Origin: Chondrilla cf. caribensis
Taxonomy: Eukaryota; Porifera; Demospongiae; Chondrillida; Chondrillidae
Assembly: GCA_964020155.1 (NCBI GenBank)
Contig: OZ026560.1
Span: forward strand, 2,724,259-2,788,258
Direction: 5' to 3'
Length of the DNA stretch: 64,000 nucleotides
Each line of letters opens with the position of its first letter. Position 1 is the first letter of the stretch. Position numbers and translations under genes: made by a program. The notes under the pieces are model-generated. The model saw only the letters and a list, made by a program, of their open reading frames with translations. It made no database searches and was not told the DNA's origin. Below are positions 1 through 14,500 of the stretch, piece by piece.

Positions 1-1
1 G

Positions 2-196
2 CTAGCTATCATAAACAACACTGAACAACACCAATGACGCCGATTGAAGAAGAGTATACCGCTGAATAACGTGAATCGAACTAATCACCTTCGGTTTTAT
101 ATCTTTAACTGATATTGTCAACTTTTGTTGTTCTCCTGAAATGGACAAACGCGTCAATGACAGAAGGAGAAGAAACGAATACAGTAATTTCGCCAT
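2..196 (-). CDS. possible signal-peptide exon of an unidentified secreted protein, at the window edge
   Basis: An ATG at 194-196 (minus) opens a frame starting with a classical signal peptide: MAKLLYSF, a leucine run, then a small-residue cleavage region ending SISG. A short charged stretch (EQQKLTISVKDIKPK) follows, and then a GTGATT that could be a weak donor near position 88. Read through, the frame stops at 2-4. It may be the first exon of a gene continuing left of the window or a chance frame. The family is not recognised. The divergent tRNA 3' flank lies about 180 bp upstream. Confidence 0.3.
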   Translation of the reverse strand: MAKLLYSFLLLLSLTRLSISGEQQKLTISVKDIKPKVISSIHVIQRYTLLQSASLVLFSVVYDS

Positions 197-360
197 TACC
201 ACAGTAGTGCCGGACTCAAACTTCCGACAACATGTGACCTTTATTTTATACAATAAATATCTCGTATTGTAGTGTACGGTTTATAGTGAGTTTATACATC
301 CATTTATACTTATCAATAACCATAGATTCTAATACTATCAATATTGAATTATTATAGGTT

Positions 361-379
361 GGAAAAAAAAGAAAAAAAG
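361..379 (-). terminator. polymerase III T-run terminator of the tRNA-Gly
   Basis: On the minus strand two runs of seven and eight T, separated by one C, start immediately after the tRNA 3' end. This is the usual polymerase III stop signal. Confidence 0.8.
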
Positions 380-450
380 TGCGCTGCCCGGGAGTCGAAC
401 CCGGCTCGCAAGAATGGGAATCTTGCATGCTACCGCTACACCAGCAGTGC
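380..450 (-). tRNA. tRNA-Gly (anticodon CCC)
   Basis: The minus strand folds as a 71-nt tRNA without an intron. The acceptor begins GCACTGC and the 3' half ends GCAGCGC plus discriminator A. The A box (TGGTGTAGCGG) and B box (GGTTCGACTCC) match the polymerase III consensus. The anticodon stem CAAGA/TCTTG encloses the loop TTCCCAT, giving anticodon CCC, which reads GGG glycine codons. Two T-runs (seven and eight T) just downstream at 362-379 are a polymerase III terminator. The third acceptor pair is A-C rather than Watson-Crick, so slightly reduced function or a sequence variant is possible. Confidence 0.92.
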
Positions 451-1589
451 CACCTGGCTCTAGTGTAGGGGCTAATTCTCTTTTATAGTTTCCTCAATTG
501 GTACACATCCCGTGTTTCTTGTCCTTGCTTTTGCGCCTACAGTATTGCTGAGGGACAAATGCGCACACTTTACCAGCATACCACAGTCGAGTTGAAATAC
601 ATTCTGTGGCCCTATATTTCAGCACTTGTATATGCCTGCACTGCTATTCTGATGTCACAATTACCTCACACACATCTGACCAAGGACAATTATTGGCAAT
701 TAACATCATAACTATTACACTATACAGGTGAAGGCTATCTAGAAAGGCTACGTACATATTTTACATGGTGATTGGAGAACCAAGACCCCAATGAAGATAG
801 AATACTATCATTATTATATACAGTATATTAATTATAAGTATATAGATGGCTACATATAATTATATTGCTGTATACACACGTGTTCAAAAGTATTATGTTT
901 ATACAATAACATGGCTTTCATATTGGCACATTGAGTAATTTTGCACACATGTAGGCAGCCATGCACTTGTATACATTTGGGCCTTGATAATAGTGCACTC
1001 CCGTGGTACTTGTTCATAGGCCATGCAGTGTTTATATGGCCTTGAAGTGCCAGACATGAAAAAACAAGTTATATTAGCCTAAAATTACCCCTTATAGTTA
1101 GGAAACACCAATGGTGAAGTTCAAAGGTCTCATGGTGCAGTTTAGCCTACATATTATGTATATACATGTCTCACATGATCACATGATCACACAACCCTGT
1201 GTACCCAATCGTAGGGGTCAGCAAAGGACATTCATGCAATTATCAAGTTCAAGCATGTACAAATTATGCTCGGTCGACCTCTGTAGACCAGTTGTCTTTA
1301 TCACATTCCTTCATGCAATGCTGAATAATCTTGTTGATCTGCCACATTCTCATCGACAAATTGCAGTGGATTACTGAAAAATTCGCCACATTGCATTGAA
1401 ACAAGATCAAATGAATTTCCTTTTAAAACAAGTGATGAAAAAGTTTGATAAAGGAATAGAATGTATAAAAGAATGTGATATGACAAGATACAATACAATA
1501 GAAGGGTAACAGAGGCAATATACAATCATGGGAAGAAATCACGTCACACGGAAACAAATCTGCTACAAAATATATACAAAATTGCAAGG
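451..1589. other. intergenic, no gene seen
   Basis: AT-rich unique sequence between the tRNA and the 3' end of the CSPG4-like gene. Open frames here are short and lack splice support. The part next to 1590 is presumably the 3' UTR of that gene. A small repeat of ATCACATG occurs near 1175-1190. Confidence 0.6.
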
Positions 1590-4500
1590 TCAGACCCAGT
1601 ACTCGACATGCTTCAATTGAGGGTGGTCCGATCGGAATAGCTTCTTCACATTCGGATCTATTCTTGAAGTGTCATACTTCAAATGTTCCTTGTTCACAGA
1701 TGATTTTGAAATGGGACTCAGTCGAGAATTGGGAGAGGAATTCAAAGGAGGTTCCGGACTTATCCTGGGAGAGTATGTGGGAAGTGACTCCTCCCCTTTG
1801 GGTTTTTCAGGAATGGGAACAGCAATTGGTTCCGTCCATGTGTGTCCGTTTGGGCCTTGCTGACGGGGAGAGGGGTATTCTATACTGCCGTTTTGATTCA
1901 TCTGACCATTTCCAGTCAAAGAGAGATTACCGGATGTCGACTTCGCATACACATCTTGAACATCCTCAATAGTTCCTTCTGAAGATGAATCATCATGTCT
2001 AACAGGTGGGAGATAGTCAGCCGTGGGTGGAAAACCCAGTTTACCTTCATTTTGTTTTGCTTTTTGAAGTTTCTGTCGTCTTTTCTCTCTTTGTCTTAGT
2101 CGATAGTATCGTACAACAAGAGACCCGAAAATGATACTGATGACTATCATCAACACAAATGCCATCCCTAAGATTGGTATCACGATGTAAACAGAGAAGT
2201 CTTCTTCTTCACCGTAGTCACTACTGGTTCCTGGCAGAGTTGGGGTGGTTGGGGTAGTGGGGGTTGTGCGGGCGGGAACAACCACTGTAAAGCTAACATT
2301 GAGAAACCCTAACTGGCCCAGTGGGTACATTCTAACTCCCATCTCAAAGCTCTCTTCCACTTCTCTTGCCTCCTCCCTTTGCAAACTTTTATGAACCAAG
2401 TAATAGATGAGACTCTCGTTCAATTCTCTATAGCTGAAGCTGAAGGAGTCGTCCAATACCTCCCGTTTGGTTGTACTTGAGCGTACGGACAGGGTTCCAT
2501 GCAGTGGCTCAGTCAACACATACAACCTCACTTTGCCAGCAGGGTGCATCGTATCTCCGATACTAAACAGCTCAGGTGGGAGTACGTAATCTAATTCTTC
2601 GCTCACTACATTGACCAGTGGGAGAGGTTGAATACGAACATTCGCCTCCACCAAGATCTCCACAGCTACAGTTATATTCTGTTTCCTGTTATGAATGGTC
2701 ACGACAAAACTGTCATTTATAGACGATTTATCCTGAGGAATATAGTGAAGGAGATTATTGTCTACATCAACTTGAGAGAAGGTTTCCACTGGAGCGAAGA
2801 TGTTCCGTTTCTGAATCGTCCCTTTCGTTGGACTTGATATGAAACTATAATAGGTCTCACTACTTAGTCCGTTTGTCCAAATATTCAAGAGGGAATTTGA
2901 AATGGGAACCATAATGGTATCTTGTGTGTAAGAAAGCAAATGAGAGCCACTGTACCGTAGCACATGAGGTTGGACCTTTATGGACATGGAGCCATTTCCA
3001 AAATGTAGTCCATCTGAGAATTGAAATGAAAACTGGTCTTCTGCAAACATGAGAAAACACAATAACAAACAATAAACACCCAAATATGTGGGAGAGGAAC
3101 AAATAAGGCACTCGTTGTGGGCACGAAGGTAAAAAAAAACAGAATAGCAACATGCAGAGACATATGCATTTTCCATCATGTAGATAAGTACCTAGACATG
3201 TACACATGGATATGTGAGCCCATACAGACATGCAAACTTGTAGCCATACTGTATGTAGAAATGGAAGGAGAATAAGGAATTGAAAATAGAAAAAATTGGA
3301 AAGAGAATCAGGACTTTGAGCTGGGAATTGGGAAGGGTGAATTTGGGAAAGAATTAGGACTTGAAACTGGAAAAAAAGGGAAGGAAATCAGGGCTAGACA
3401 AGAGAAAGACATTGAGGAGAGAATTAGGACTTGAAACCTGAAAACGAAATTGGAAATGGAATTATAACTTGAAAATGCAAAGGAAACTGGGAAGACAAAC
3501 AGGACTTCGAAAGTAGAAAAGTAATTGGGAATGGAATTAGTATTTGAAAATAGAAATTGAAATTGAGAAGGAAATCAGGACTTGAAAAGACCACGATTAA
3601 GAATAGACAAAAAAACAGGAAGGGAAAAGAAACAAACGAAAACACATACATATAATACATACACACGTATAACTACATTACATGTACACAAGGCTTAAAC
3701 TAACCCAAAAGTGACAAAGAATCATGTTTCAGTTTAACCAATCCTTGGTTGATATCAGCCTGTGTGAACTCCATGGCATCGGAACGTCCATCCACGATGA
3801 AGTATCCCCCTTCGGGCATCACAGTGATGCTGAACACGATATCCTCTGGCCCATTGTCCCGGTCTGTTACAGCAAGTTGGCTGCTGCTGATGGTCTGCTC
3901 AAACCCGTGAACTACTGTAATCTCGCGTGAAACGCTCCTGGCGATAGTTGGTATTTCATCATTGACTGGCAAAACCTTGATGACAAACACTTCAGGGTCT
4001 CCCTTAGAATTGCATCTCACTGAAGAATTAACAGGTGAGAAAATGCTCACCTCAATCTGCAGGAGGTCCTGAGTGGATTCATTGCCAAAATGCCGGTAGC
4101 ATGCGTATTCTGAATCATCTTTCTGCCAGAATATGTCGTTACCGATCTCCTCACCGTATTCCTCCACATAAATCTCACCAAAAGAAATGGATAGTAACTT
4201 GAAGCGAATAATCATGTCGGAGATGTTGAGGTCCTCCTGGCTACAGTTCTTCCATGCTTCATACCTGATGTTCCTGGCATCCAGGTATCTGTCCGTGATA
4301 CACACCTCTCCTCCTTCTTCCACCTCCAAAGGACGGTTCACAGCAAACCTGCTGGTGTTACTCTTTCTAAGGTTGATGGCCAGGATGTAGCTGGCTGGAT
4401 TGAACACCTCAGCATTGGGGACATAAGCATCAAACAGGAAGGAATCCGACGGCTCCCATTTCTCCATGTCATGGTGTCTATACAGTATTAGTCCACGGTC

Positions 4501-6643
4501 GATATCGTCCTGTGTGAAAGTGTCTCCGGGTTGTAATGTCCTGTCAATGTCTGTCCTCCACAGTCGCCCGTGTACACAGTCATTCAACAGCCGAAAGATG
4601 ATCTGACGCATGGTACCATCACTGGTTTCGAGCTTGAGATGATCACTTGTGATCAATGTTGTACTCTCCATGTCAACCGATACTGAAACGTTTTTAGTAA
4701 CGGTGATGTAAATGGGGATTCCCCTAATGCTAAAATTCCCCAAGATCATATTGTCCCCATCACTGACGAAAAAGGGCCATGTGGCATTGTACAAATTTCC
4801 TGGATGAACAAACAGAATGTTTTTCACGTCTACATCCCACTGTGTGAAAGAATTTATGGATGTATTGGAATCTGTCTTTTTGGTGAAGTAAGCTACATTG
4901 GATTCAATAGCAGGTGTAGTGAAATTATATGTCAAATTGAGTGGAAGTGTGTCTTCGTCTGTCACACTGAACAATTGAGATGACACTGTAAGGGTGTCCC
5001 CATTTCCAATCACTAAAATTGGGAATTGATCCGTCATTTCAGGCTTCTCGTCATTAACAGGGATAACAGTGATAGGAAGTATCACTTTGTTACTGGCTTT
5101 CCCGTCCAGGTCAGCAGTGACCACCATTCCTATCTCATCTTCAGTTGATTCACTTCCGTCGTGGACATAAACCACATTGTTGTCAACAAGGTCCATTTTA
5201 GTGAAAACAATCACACTGCCCTTTCCAGAATACCAACGCACTGTACCGCGACGAGGTGGCTGTACTATCTTGAATGTGAAATCGTCCTCCATGTAAAAGG
5301 GATGAGTGATCTTGATCAGAGAATAGCTGATAGCAATCAAGCCAAACTCATGTACAATCAGCGGGGACAGTCTAACTGGAAGAATCAAAGGCACGATAGT
5401 GATTACTATGTCTCTGGGTTGCAGGTTGACATTTTTTGAGTCTGCGACAATGACAGTGAAGTTGTCCGTCCAAGTTGGGGGGATGCCCTCATTTTGATAG
5501 TATATGAGTTCTCTGTTGATGTCTATCTGGGAGAACGTGTCCACTTGTTCTTGCCTGCAACATACATAACAATAACATTGAAGGATGACCATTAACATGT
5601 AGTTCTACTAAGTAGTGTGAGTGCATATTTGATATTTTGGCCACAAAGAATCATGGTTGTGGGGCATCTACAATTCAAGCACAGACTAAGACATCCATCA
5701 TTACAGGGTGCTTGAAACCCCAATCTTCGCACAGAAGAGAACTGATAATACTTACTGGAGACTGTTGGGCATATCAGTGATATGTACATACCTGTCTACC
5801 CCGGGATGTACCTGTCTACCCCAGGATGTACCTGTCTACCCCAGGATGTACCTGTCTACCCCAGGATGTACCTATCTACCCCGGGATGTACCTGTTTACC
5901 TCGGGGTGTACATGCGTACCTGTCTACTTTGAGGATGTACCTGTCTATCTCTGGGGTGTACCCCGGAATGTAAGTATATACATACACATGTACCTATCAT
6001 GCATCACACACACACTCACACTCACCCACACACACACACCTGAACATTGAGAGAACTTTGTAAAGCCTGCCAAATGACAGGTTGCTAATAGGTGTGAAAG
6101 TTATTTCTGAAGGTCCTTGTTCTGTATCAGAAGCTCTCAAGACACTGTCATTGAAGTACACCCTATTGCCTTCTAGTACGTAGACTGGCTCAACAACCTC
6201 GAACACTGGGGGAGTGTCATCCACAGGAATCACCTGGATGGAGAAGGTCAACTCTTCTGTAGTGAAGTTACCAACAGCTATGATGAACGTGAAAGAATCA
6301 TTTTTGGTATCCGAGTCCCCATGTTTGTACGTCAAGTTCATTGTTTTGAGTTCTTCGAGAGAGAACGACGTCACATTACCTATCAGGACCCCCCACTTTG
6401 GAGGACGAACAATTCTGAACAGAAACTCTGAATCATTTGCATCAGTTTTTCCCTCTACAGAGGCTGATAGGTGATGGGTTGTAATCACGGCTTGGCCACC
6501 TTCACTTACAACCAGATCACGCTTGAATGGAATAATCAGGAACTTCTCTATATTTACAAAAATTACTTGTGTTTCTCCATGCTGTCCATCTGTTACCTAC
6601 AATAGACAAACATGGGAATTGTAGTGATTTGTTTACTGTGTGT

Positions 6644-6710
<67 letters not shown>

Positions 6711-8446
6711 AAAGAGAGAGAGCACATAAACACACTCACACACACAACTAATACTCACTCTAATTAGGTAAAGTATTTGGGCAATATCATTGCAGTGGCT
6801 CGACCAATTGTGTTGGTACCACAGCATCCCTGACACTATGCTTCTCTGCTTGAACACCAGAATGGGCACGCTGGGTCGGTTTTGGAGGAAGAAGTATCCA
6901 CACTCACTAATGGTAGAATTGTCAACAGTATAGCTGAGATTATCGTCATCACCCACATCAATGTCATGGTAGAGGAGCACACTGCTGTTAATGTTCACCT
7001 GTTCTCCTTCCCAGATGGTTATGTCAACAATTCGATTTGTACGTGCCTTGGGAGGGTTGTCATTGAGGAGTGTGATGTTGATGATCACTTCTCCTCTGTA
7101 GTTCCCGATCCTTCCTGCGACTCCCGAGTGTATGTTGCGTGTCACGGGGTCAGTGATGTTCGCATGAACCTCGAACTCAAACACGTCGCGAGAGTTTTCA
7201 CTGTCGTCATGTTCATAGGCCAGCAGACCCAGTGATATATCTCTCGGGGTGATGACACGGCTCCCAATTTTTTCAAAAACTGTTTTCCCATAAAGCAGGT
7301 TCCCATGATGTGGAGGTGTTAGTATTTTGATGTACGCATCATATCCCGGGGGAGGGTAGATCTGAAATTCATCCGAAGTGATCACATGTTTGGATCCCTC
7401 GTTCAACACAAATCCGGCTTTGATGACTGTGAGGTTTGTGCGATAGACATCAATGAAGAATTGAACTGGAGGTAAAATAACAAAGGAATTTCGTAATTTG
7501 AAGGTGAAAACGTCATTCGTACTCTCCCCTGTTCCTTTGTGGAGGTAGGCAATGTGGTTATTGTTGACATCTGCTTGAGTGAATCTGACCAACTCTTGAT
7601 CTCCCTCACTGATGTTCACAAGTTTGCCCACGGAAGGAGGAATTGTGACGTTGTAGACTAAACGCTTGGGGAACAGACCCCCTCTGGAGTCGGTAGCGGA
7701 CAGCAGTCGCTGTGTGATATGCTTTATTCCGGACAGCGGTACCAAAATTTTAAGACTGTCAATTGACGTGATCAGTCTAGGTACAGGTACAGGGATTATG
7801 CAGATAGGAACAAACACCAATAAAGATGAAGATCCGAGAACAAAGTTAAGGGTAAAGTTATCCACAAAGGTCTGCAGTGTGAGGTTCTGACTAAAATCGT
7901 AGAAAAAGTCACTATTGTGGATTGATCTCATGGAGAATTCCTGATTTCGTTGCAAAAATGTCCCATCCAACACCAGTCTGCCATGATAAGGAAGGCGATT
8001 AACAGAAACTGTTATTTCTAGTGTCCCTCGTGGAGAATCTGTATCAACACGAAATGACTGAGAGGAGAACTTGTATCCCTTTTGTTCTGTAGCGTCGAAG
8101 GAGAACGGACACTTTACACCATCCGAACCAAATGTCACATTCAAGGAGGCACGTCTGGCTCTGACATTGATGGACTAAATTGGGAATGGGAATGGAAAAA
8201 AGTTATAAACAGTGCAGTGATAGCAAGTTGAGTGCGTGTATCACAACACATACATTACAGCACATGGTAGTGGATGAAAGGATATTACTATTATATGTAC
8301 GTATGTACATACATATGTATGGATCACGCATACTGTATGTAATATACATATATAAATAAAGCAGTCAAAGAATATGTATATACGTATCTACGCACATACT
8401 AAAGGTACAAACATAAACACATGTATATGTATGCATGTGTTCACTT

Positions 8447-8525
<79 letters not shown>

Positions 8526-11500
8526 GTACATACAGTACACAACATGCATAGTGCTGTCACACGTACACTTGAGATTCGGTGAACTCCATCGAATATTGAC
8601 AGTGCATAAGGCCTTTCCAGAGCAGCACCAAATGAATGCAAAAACACAAGAGACTTTCTCCTCAAATCTCTCAAGGTGAATTCTGTGACCACAGTGGAGA
8701 AGTTGGTATCGAACGCAAAGTATCCGTTGTCCGTGATCCTCCGCTCCACGGTCACCGTCACCACATCCCCCGGACCGTCCCTGTCCACAATGTCGATTAC
8801 TGAGGAATCGATCACTTGAGATCCACCTTCCACAGGTGTGATGTCCTTCAGTCGGGTCACCACTGGGGCGTGGTTATTAACGGGCTGTATGGAGAGAATG
8901 AGCTCGGCAATAGATGGCTGTAGTGAGGGGATAAGCTGAGTTCTCTCCTCCTTTGTGGGCTCCAGGAGAAATAAGACGGTGTCTTCGTGATTTTCACTCC
9001 CATTATGCCTGTAGGAAATAATTCTCATTCTGAGTTGATTGAGAGTGAAGGTACTCCCGTTGAGTGGACTTCCATCCATCAGAACTGATCCAAATCGTGG
9101 TTCAGCTATCACATTGAACAGGATGTCAATGGACTCAAACCCAGTTGTCTCATCCAGTAACTGCAGCAGGGACCTTGGGAGAACTGTGACCTATGGACAG
9201 TGATGGGAAGATTGGATCACTCATGCAATGTTTGGATTCTATGCAAATAGCATAGAATACAAACATTCTACATGCAAATAGCATAGAATGTAAACATTCT
9301 ACATGCAAATAGCATAGAATACAAACATTCTACATGCAAATAGCATAGAATGTAAACATTCTACATGCACATAGCATAGCATACAAACATTCTACATGCA
9401 AATAGCATAGAATGTAAACATTCTACATGCACATAGCATAGAATACAAACAATGTACATGTAAACTGTATAAAATACACATGAAATGAAATAAATATTTG
9501 ATCAATTCAACTCGTTACAACTATATACGTACATATGTATCTCATGTAACAACACGTTCAGGTGATCCTGGTCTGACAAAACAAGTTTAAACAGTGTCTA
9601 CTCTATAAATAGCCACACAATTACTACATACGTATGTACATACATACCTCCACACTATTCTACAACTCTTGAACAAAGTTACTCTCGGGTTTCATACTTG
9701 ACAAGTGCTCACAATACAGCCCTCACAACAGAGGAGTTCATCAGACAGTGCAAAGGGGTCAACATTGACCACCACCTGCCCATTGTGGTCCGTGGTTAGT
9801 GTTAACACTGGTGGACAGAGGTCAGTGAGAAGGGGGGAGGGATGTGTGGTCTTCTTGTTGACACCCACAACACGACCATGTCACATGAGACGCTTACCCC
9901 CTTACCACAGTGGACACGCCCATCAACCACTAGGTCACATCACTACTTGGGACACTTTCACTACTGGGGACACACACACTGTTGGGGACACTTCTATTAC
10001 TGGGGACACTTCTACTACTGGGGACACTTCCATCACTGAGGACACACTCACCATCGAGAACACACTTACTACTGAGGACACACTCACTACTGGGGACACA
10101 CTCACTACTGAGGACACACTCACTACTGGGGACACACTCACTACTGGGGACACACACACTACTGGGGACACACTCACTACTGAGGACACACTCACTACTG
10201 GGGACACACTCACTACTGAGGACACACTCACTACTGGGGACACACTCACTACTGAGGACACACTCACTACTGGGGACACACTCACTACTGGGGACACACT
10301 CACTACTGGGGACACACACACTACTGAGGACACACTCACTACTGGGGACACTTCCACTACTGGGGACACTTCCACTACTGGGGACACACTCACTACTGGG
10401 GACACACTCACTACTGGGGACACACTCACTACTGGGGACACACTCACTACTGAGGACACACTCACTACTGAGGACACACTCACTACTGGGGACACACTCA
10501 CTACTGAGGACACACTCACTACTGGGGACACACTCACTACTGGGGACACACTACTGGGGACACACTCACTACTGGGGACACACACACTACTGGGGACACT
10601 TCCACTACTGGGGACACACACATTACTGGGGACACACTTCCACTATTGAGGACATACTACTAAGGACACACCCACCAATGAGGACACACGCACACACGCA
10701 CACACACTCTTTACTGAGGACACACACATTACTGGGGACACTTCCACTATTGAGGACATACTACTGAGTACACACCCACACACCCACACACACAGGTGGG
10801 GATTCAGGACACACTTCCACTACTGAGGAAACACCAAATGTTGAGGACACTTTCCTAGCAGTGCAAACACCCACACTCACAGAACCACCCAAATCCATGG
10901 GCCCTCAAGCACTCAAGATACTCCTATGCTAGGGCATCATTTGGAATCTAAAGACGCACTCAGTACAGATCTAGTGAAGCATTTACGCACTAAAACAACC
11001 TCAAGTGGCCAATTAACGACATACGTAGGTGAGTTCTGTAATTATACACACGATAGGTTTCATTACTACATACATACATGCACAGTACAATACATACCTG
11101 CATAATACATACGTATGTACATACATTCATATACTGAGTATAGTGCTATGTTATGCATTAAACACAACAAGTGAGAGATTGGCTGCAACAACAGAAGCCA
11201 TACTTCTGCCAGCTGGTTGGGAACAACACAATAAGCACATGCGTTTGTACGGAGTGTCGACAAAGTGTCTACATACGTATATACGTACATACATACGTAT
11301 ATACAGTATGCACATACAGACAAAGTCTGTATGTATGTACATAAAGAATGTACATGTGTGCTTGTATAGAGTACGGACAAAGTGTGTATATGTACATGTA
11401 CAGTATGTACACGTGTTTGCACGAAATACAGATAATGTGTGTACATATGCACAGTAATGTAGATACAATGTGCTAGTATGGAGTGCGTGCATGTACGTAT

Positions 11501-14500
11501 GTACATACATAATATGTATACACATGATATAATTGTTGCTGACACACATATTGAGTGATAAGACAAAAATGAGCTTGTAGGAGTAAAATACAGACTGCGT
11601 AATGATTTTAAAAACTACTCCAAATTTGTGCCCATCTGCATACAAACACTACATACAGGCTCATCATACACAGAGGTGAAGGTATGTCCTTAAAGAGTTG
11701 ATAATGGGGTGTACACCAAAGTTTGTGTGCACGGACTACAGACAAATTGACTCACGTTGATATGGCTCTCGTCAATAACAGCAGTTTCCCCTTCTCGCAA
11801 GTGGAGAGGTGAGGTGACAATGTTAAATCGTAAATTGAGCAAGGATTTTTTAGGTGTAATCTCTATACACTGGTTGACACTCGGCCCCTCAGCCTGGTAA
11901 CTTGAAATTTTCAGCACAAAATGATCGAATTGGGATACATTCCCAACTGTTGAGTTGTGCACATAGCGAACATGATCTAGTTGTACTTCTTTGCGAGTGA
12001 AAAAATCGCCCACTGAAAGCTGCCACCACGTGGGTATTAAAAACAATGAGCTGTTTCGGAATACTTCAACAAAACCGTGGATGGGGAGAGATTTGAGGGA
12101 GAAGTTTACCTGTGGGTTTTGACTCTCAAAGTTAGTGACAACATTTAGGGTGTTTGGCTGAATCAGGATTTTGGAGTCTTCAAAGACCTTTAAACAAGAG
12201 CTGTTTGCGACTGAAAATTCACCATCAAATGGTTCAATGGATAAATGCTCGTATATAGAACTCTGTTCATCCCTTATTTTGACAAGAGCAGTAAATTGCT
12301 GATTGCCAAACGACTTAAAGTGCTGAAAGGCGATCATACCATTAACTAGTTCCTCCTGCAGAAAGAGATTTATTTCTTGCCCTGGTCCGTCCAATTTCTC
12401 AAAGCGGCCTTTTTTAACATCGCCCACTTCAAATTGTATGGCATTCTGGTCACTATCTGGATCAGTCACGTTGAGAATATGGCGAGACAGCGTTGCTCGA
12501 GTGCCCACAGCCAGTCTGAGAATACCGGAATGGGAAACGTTAGGAGAGTCATTATGTGGCTGAATCACAACATGCACAAACATGGTTTTTGATAACACAA
12601 CAAATCCATCAGGACATGTGACATTTAGTCGAAATTCAATGACATCACGAATTGACTCTGTTCCATCATGAATGTACAATATGGACGAAAGTTGTGCAAA
12701 GCTGAACTGCTGGATAGTGTCCTCTGAGTGTCTGCTTGGTTTCAAAACACCATGCTTGGGAGGAAGAATGACGTCAAACGTGAGGACACGTTGTACGCTC
12801 TCCCGGAGGTCCGCCAACACATCGTCTGCATCCTCAGGAAACTCCAGCTTAAAAATCCCTGCGTTCAGAGTAGTTTGACGTCCTTCAGTCAGCTGGAGTT
12901 GTCCGCCAACAACTTCAATCTGAGACCAGCTAATATTGAATCTGCTCAATGAACAGGTCGATGGGATGGTGATGGGATTTGGCTGAGGCTCGCACAAGGT
13001 GACACTTTCCACACAACAGCCACTGGCTATTTGGGAGTTTTCTATAACACGACTGATTGATTCGTTGAAGCTGTAATTGGAAGGCCCCACACTCCACCTC
13101 CTCATGCATCCATGGAATGACCTGTGTGTTGGCAGGTCAGGATAAAAACTGTTCTTGTCATCTGGTAGTCCACCAACATACGCATAGTGGAGGTCTGGAA
13201 ATCTTGTCCCGTCGATACCAATGTCAATTTCCTTTGAACTCGTCCAGTTCCCATTCAGCCTCACGGATAAACTAGTTCTGTTTAGGTTAACCACAAGTGA
13301 CAGCCACTCGGCAGCGGGAACGGGATCTTCGGTGTGACTGTGAACACTAAGTCTTCCCGAGTACGATAGTATGGATCTTATTTCACCATCCAACATGACC
13401 AGACTGAAGTAGTTGGGGGAGATGGAAGAGTAGAACACAAAGAGAATGCCATCTGTTCTTGAAGGAGAACGATTGAAGTTGAAAGAAACTTTGAGTTGTG
13501 AATTTCCGTCTGAAATATTCAAATGTGAGTATCCTCCAAGAAAAGATACTGCATGGGAAGATGAAAAGGGACGCATGGTAGTATGTATATTCACAAAAAG
13601 TATGCACAAATACGTGTTAATCTGTGACAACATCAAAGAGACTGACAGGGGTACATATTCTAGACATCCCGAGATCCCCAGATGTGACCATTGATTAATC
13701 AATCAGCTGGTGAAAGGTCAGTAAGTGGCAAATCAGTATATTTCATTTAGCTCATTAGGAAAGAAACAGGAATAGGTTCTTGTATCATTCTGAAGCTGAT
13801 ATATGTAACATAAGTACATGTTCACACCTCACACCATTAAACATATGTACATATGTACTGTATGCACAAAGACACAAGTGCACATATGCATACGTATGTA
13901 CCGTATACACAAAGACACAAGTGCACACATGCATACGTATGTACTGTATGCACAAAGACACAAGTGCATGTACTGTATGCACAAAGACACAAGTGCGCTC
14001 ATGCATATAGTAAGGTTGCACACAAAACGTATGCACGGCACACCACAATCCACACCTGTCTTTCCACCAGCCACTGGACAGACCTAGTGCAATACTTCAA
14101 CTATAATAATTAATATTCTGTGGCCTAGGCCTTAACCCCAAGGACACAAGTGCGATTACAACCACCAGCCACTAAACAAACAGTTAAGCAATGAATATCA
14201 TTATGACACATAGGCCACTGTCTGGGTATAAATACATACATACTACCAACATACAGCACACCAGACAAGATTAGGTTCAGTGGCTCTCCATTATAAGACG
14301 TGTGCTGTACACATGCAGCCCCAATGTAGCTAACAGTGTTGTTACAAACCAAGCTACACAGGCTACACACTTGGACTACATACTTATGTACAACAACTAG
14401 GTTAAGTTCCCGGTACCCCGTCCAGCTGTGTAGACATACATGAAAACATTAAATTATGGGATAAACTCTTTTGTTCACTGACTGGCTATATTGACTGTAG

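Noticed and set aside
2860..3231. Alternative minus-strand frame overlapping the start of the last CSPG4 exon
   Set aside because: It crosses the splice acceptor at 3041 and has no homology; the phase-matched exon explains the region.
9236..9465. Possible CRISPR-like spaced repeat
   Set aside because: There are no unique spacers; it is a simple tandem minisatellite in an animal intron.
9705..10649. 314-codon plus-strand frame of TTGDTL repeats
   Set aside because: It is the 18-bp minisatellite read in frame inside a CSPG4 intron; the other strand and frames are equally open.
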